From Nilaparvata lugens (taxonomy: Eukaryota; Arthropoda; Insecta; Hemiptera; Delphacidae): a DNA stretch of 64,000 nucleotides. The position numbers and the translations under genes are program-made. The stretch covers positions 17,997,361-18,061,360 of the forward strand of contig NC_052506.1 of assembly GCF_014356525.2 (NCBI RefSeq). Direction: 5' to 3'. Positions 60,064 through 64,000 of this stretch are shown here, piece by piece. Numbering within the stretch: position 1 is the first letter of the stretch; each line of letters opens with the position of its first letter. Under the pieces are notes generated by a model. It searched no databases. It worked only from the letters and a program-made list of their open reading frames with translations, and had not been told where the DNA came from.

Positions 60064-62279
60064 CTGCAAACAAAAAAGAAACAATTAATAACAATATTTC
60101 AAGGAAATCCAAGGTTGAATTTTCTTAGTTGTGGGCTCCTTTTTTCAACATCTAAAATCGTAATAGACCCACATAAAGGAGAAATAATGTGTTGTTACTG
60201 ATTTTTACAAGAAGATGCAGGTCGTTATCCCGGCTATTGTGCGAATAGAAAGAGGAAACTAATATCTACATATTTATGATTAATAAATTCTTAAATCAGC
60301 ATGTTTATAAAGGAATTAGACAAGAGGAATTTCGTGAAAAATTGGAATATTGTGTAGAATAATCATTAAAGCATTACAAAACAAATTTTACTGAACAGTT
60401 GAATATTTTGGATTCGACTGTGTCAAGCTTGACTTGGAGTATTGCTGAAGTATTAAAATAGATAACTTCAAGAGACTTTGTTATTTTCGAGGGTTAACAA
60501 AGGTTTGAAGTAGTCTTCATAGAAGTTGGTGAACATTAGGCAGCGTTAGCAGCTAGCAGCGACTGTACCCAGGAAGTGGTAGTGTTTCGAAGAGGCCTGT
60601 ACAGTCTTGTTTCGCCCTACTGGGCATGACTCACAATTTCCTGCAGTAGTATCTCACTCAATTGCTTTAGCGTCGAATGAAAATTAAAAAAAGACCGAAG
60701 CCGCGTCGCCGTACTTGCAGTGACCAGTGTGAACTGCACTTAACGGCCCTAACGTATTTCTCCGCAGCAAAAAATTCAAACCCTCTTGTACTGGCTTGCA
60801 ATGAAGTGCGTTGCTTTTCGCAACGATTCACTGGAACGATCGTTTGGTTCATGGAAGAAATGAGGTACTTCATTTCAAATGATTCCAGTTTTTCATGAAT
60901 AAGGAAATTAGAACAACGTACCATGCAATTGACATCGTACAATTTAGCAGTTACAATTCGCAAATAATTTTAATCTTTTGAAGGATTTGATTTGCATCGA
61001 ATGAATTTGATTCAGAAAGCTGATAGTTGTCACCATTTTATCGATTACATGGTATCTAAGAATTTAAAGTGGATAAATTTGGAGCATGGTTCGGACTTCG
61101 GAGAGTTCCAAATTGTAGCTATGGTGGTGATTGTAATGAAGTGAGTTTTTCAATTGATAAGCCTCAGTGGAGAGGTTCATGAAGGAAGATCTAAAATTCT
61201 CAACGAAGTTGGAAGATAAAAGTACTGTCTTGATGGATGGGTAGAATAGTTGAATCTCTTTTCATAAAACAACCCCCCTTAGAACTGCATCCATATTCAT
61301 TTGCACAGTCCCAAAGTACGAAGGTCCCTATATGATCTGAATGAGAAATGATACTTGAATTACACTTTATGTCAAACCTAATTTCTTGTCATGGTAGAAT
61401 TGAATATTTTTTCACACGTATTTCTCAAGAAAGTCGTTAGATGCAACCGACCCCATCATGAACAAGTCTTGAGGCATCGTCGATTATGTAAGAAGAAATC
61501 GCGTCCTCTACCTGAAGATTTGTGTCTTGAATAGGGCCCGAAATTCCGTTACGGCCTCTCTTTTCTACAGAGCTGATCTTCTTTCTTCTTGTCCTTTCCT
61601 TTCTTTTCATGTTAACATTTGAACAGGGATCGTTCCTTTCAATGCATTTTTTGTGCGCTGGATGAAAAACTTATTCTACATTTTGATTGATTCGTGAGCG
61701 GAATAGATTGTGGCCAAACAACATTTTTCAATCACCGCATGTAAATATTGAATTTGGAAGGACATTCATATCAAAAACACGTCTTTCATTCATTCCCTTC
61801 GAAATATAAATTCTTATACATTCTTTTCAGACTCAATTCTATTCATTTAAAAAGCGGAAGAATTTTGATTCTCTATTCATGAATGGGAAATTATAATTAC
61901 GATTCTTTTAGAAGTAGTATTGAATTGATCATTTACAACAAGCTGCAATACGAAAGAGATGTAGTGATGTCTGAGTGATGTCAATTTGGGTTTTGAAATT
62001 AAACTGAGTATATGCTCAAATGTGCTTGGAGTATTAGAAAATATATGAAGAATAAATAAATGCAAAATAAGCTCTGTATACATTGACATCTATCTCATAC
62101 ATTATAAAATAATCTGAAACATTAACTGATGTAGAGATTTCAAACGATGAGATCTCTTGGACTATGTTCTATTGTTATAGACGTATTGGCAATAATTCAG
62201 ATGCCTAAAAAGCTGTGCCACGAATCAATGCTCAAACCGTGAGCCTGAATTCATCAGGGATTTCTTTAGAATTATCATT

Positions 62280-62860
62280 ATAACTTCACCTAATCAAACA
62301 ACCCAGCCAGGATTATTCTGAGCTTAGCGAGCTGTTGTATAGGGGGTTGTTTGTCTATTGGAAAGTGCAAAGGGAGGATGAGGTGCAAAGCGAGAGAGAG
62401 AGAAGATAGATAAACAGAGAAGGAGACCTTGAAATCGGAATTGAAACGAGTCGTGAACATTACACGCTGAAGGGCGAGGGGAGGGTGACGTACTGGGGTC
62501 TTTTTGAATTTTACCGTTACTGGATTTTGTAAAAATGGGGCGAGTTAATGGCTAGGGGAGAGACCTAGTGTCGACTAGCAGGGAGGGAGCGAATCACTAG
62601 AGGAAGAGAGAAGGAATGAGAAGAGAGCAAATTAGGATAGTAGATGGAGGGGGGTTTTGCATAGCGAGGTCTACATGGTACCTATGAGGTGGTATATAAC
62701 GCTATAAGAAACGCGAGCTGAAAGTACACAATAGGACTCACAACTGTGTGCTCCCTTCTCCCCTCTATTGAACAGTGAGCGTGCGTGCGCGGGCTCGCGC
62801 TACACACACAGACATAAATTTCAACAAAAGATCGTTTTCGAAAAAGGGGAGGTAAACTGA
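62280..62860 (+). promoter_or_regulatory. Candidate promoter: GAGA-rich segment plus TATA box
   Basis: The + strand is purine-rich with (GA)n runs at 62391-62405 and 62596-62627. TATATAA follows at 62693-62699 in 'gaggtggtatataacgc'. Downstream is a GC-rich leader-like stretch with 'gtgcgtgcgcgggctcgcgc' and a donor-like GGGAG/GTAAAC at 62851. GAGA tracts before a TATA box are common in insect developmental promoters. No coding sequence confirms it. Confidence 0.3.
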
Positions 62861-63452
62861 ATCTCTCGAGACTTCAGCTTCGGCTCTGCACCACCGATGT
62901 ACGTTCCGAAACTAAAAACCCGGTTCCAAAATTTTTTCACCCCAACATTTTTTCTCTGGCCCTCGCGCACTTCAAATAACTGGTGGCATCCGCAATGAAA
63001 TACTAGTTCTCTTGAAACCGGGCCAGTACGCACATGCTCATTGTTCCATTGTAGTTGGGCCGCATTACAGGTTTGCGCATGAGCATATGCCCCCACAAAA
63101 TTACTTTTCCTACATTACTCGTATAATACACAAGACCGGTCGCTAGACTTGTAGTTTGACACTAAAGAAAAATTTAAAACGGCATAAACCTGTAGGTTAG
63201 GAAGCGAGAAGGGGTAGTAGCACGAGCTACAATAATAATAATTCGTCGTCAAAGTAGCAAGACCCTTCTACCCTCAGCAACTAACAATCTGAGGAAATTC
63301 TATAATAAGTTGATAACACAACCACTAATAAATTATACGACTATACCTTGACTTTGACATACTTCTAATAATTTTAGTCAAACAAGAAAGTTATAAAACA
63401 TTAAAAAGTTATTTGACTATTTTTATCTCAATAAATAATATATAAATTAACG

Positions 63453-63713
63453 TTGAAAATCAATCGACATGTTATTAAAAAACAACATAATCATTTTCCA
63501 TCAGATCTACACCCAATTGCGAGGGATGCCAGGAATCTGAATTACATAGAAAATGCATTTCCTAGTTCACCTAGAAGAGCATTGGAACAATTTAATGTGA
63601 CTGAAATGAAGTTATTATGTTTATGTAATGTTGATGCAGTGATCAATGAGCAAACTAATCCTGCATGTTTCCGCATACAATGTCCTTCGCTCCAAATTCA
63701 AATGACGGATTAA
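63453..63713 (+). other. Unassigned 86-codon open frame
   Basis: Reads MKINRHVIKKQHNHFPSDLH and later EQFNVTEMKLLCLCNVDAV, ending at 63713. The 'HNH.P' phrase recalls the end of FLYWCH-type zinc fingers found in transposon-derived proteins, but the upstream finger is not visible and the tie is weak. It could be a transposon remnant. Confidence 0.25.
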
Positions 63714-64000
63714 AAGTAGCAGTTCAAATTAACGACCGAACGCCTACTCTAAACACCAAACTGGATTCACTTTCCGTCATTGAACTATTCTAAAGTACGA
63801 GTGAAGCAGTCAGCAGCCCACAGTTTCTAAATTATGGATGCTATTTATATTATTGAAATATGATCTGAGCAGTGGGTTGGCATTTAGCTGCTTGATTAAT
63901 AGTACAGTACGTGCTAATCCATAGGTTTCTTCATTATTCCAAGCCGAATATCGATGAACTACACTAGAAAAACTAAACAATAGAAACAAAGTAATCCATT

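Noticed and set aside
1..64000. Viral insertion, bacterial operon or symbiont DNA
   Set aside because: No viral or bacterial proteins, no compact gene layout; spliced animal genes and insect repeats fill the recognisable parts.

Overview
The window is nuclear DNA from an insect. It is AT-rich, its genes are split by GT-AG introns, and it is crowded with MITEs, tRNA-derived SINEs and decayed non-LTR retrotransposons. The repeat style suggests a hemipteran such as a planthopper, but that is an inference from sequence character, not from a match.

Layout. (1) Positions 1-3.8 kb hold the last three coding exons of HEATR1/UTP10 (+ strand), with an antisense reverse-transcriptase fragment at the left edge and SINE/MITE insertions in the introns. 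(2) Positions 3.9-6.6 kb are repeat-filled spacer with a 3' non-LTR retrotransposon fragment. (3) Positions 6.67-10.90 kb hold a complete four-exon prefoldin subunit 6 gene (PFDN6, - strand, 126 aa); its first intron contains a decayed reverse transcriptase. (4) A 1.5-kb divergent intergenic region follows. (5) Positions 12.4-27.6 kb hold a complete MPND orthologue (+ strand). It joins into an 845-aa reading frame: a Thr/Ser-rich N-terminus, a RAMA domain, a JAMM/MPN metalloprotease domain and a Gln-rich tail. (6) From 28 kb to the end I recognise no gene. This desert holds MITEs, a 2-kb tandem duplication, a 1-kb pyrimidine-rich tract and several GC-richer islands that resemble regulatory DNA. 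Possible terminal exons of an unidentified - strand gene lie at 55-60 kb.

The three genes are housekeeping or chromatin genes (rRNA processing, chaperone, putative histone or DNA-linked deubiquitinase). I see no sign that they form a pathway.

The most interesting observation is in MPND. A 1.5-kb tandem duplication has copied exon 2, which encodes the first part of the RAMA domain. Both copies (15385-15504 and 16937-17056) keep splice sites and an open frame, differ by one synonymous base, and are 120 bp with phase 0 at both ends. Either copy, or both, can therefore be spliced without breaking the frame. This could give alternative or extended RAMA domains in a protein family reported to sense adenine-methylated DNA.
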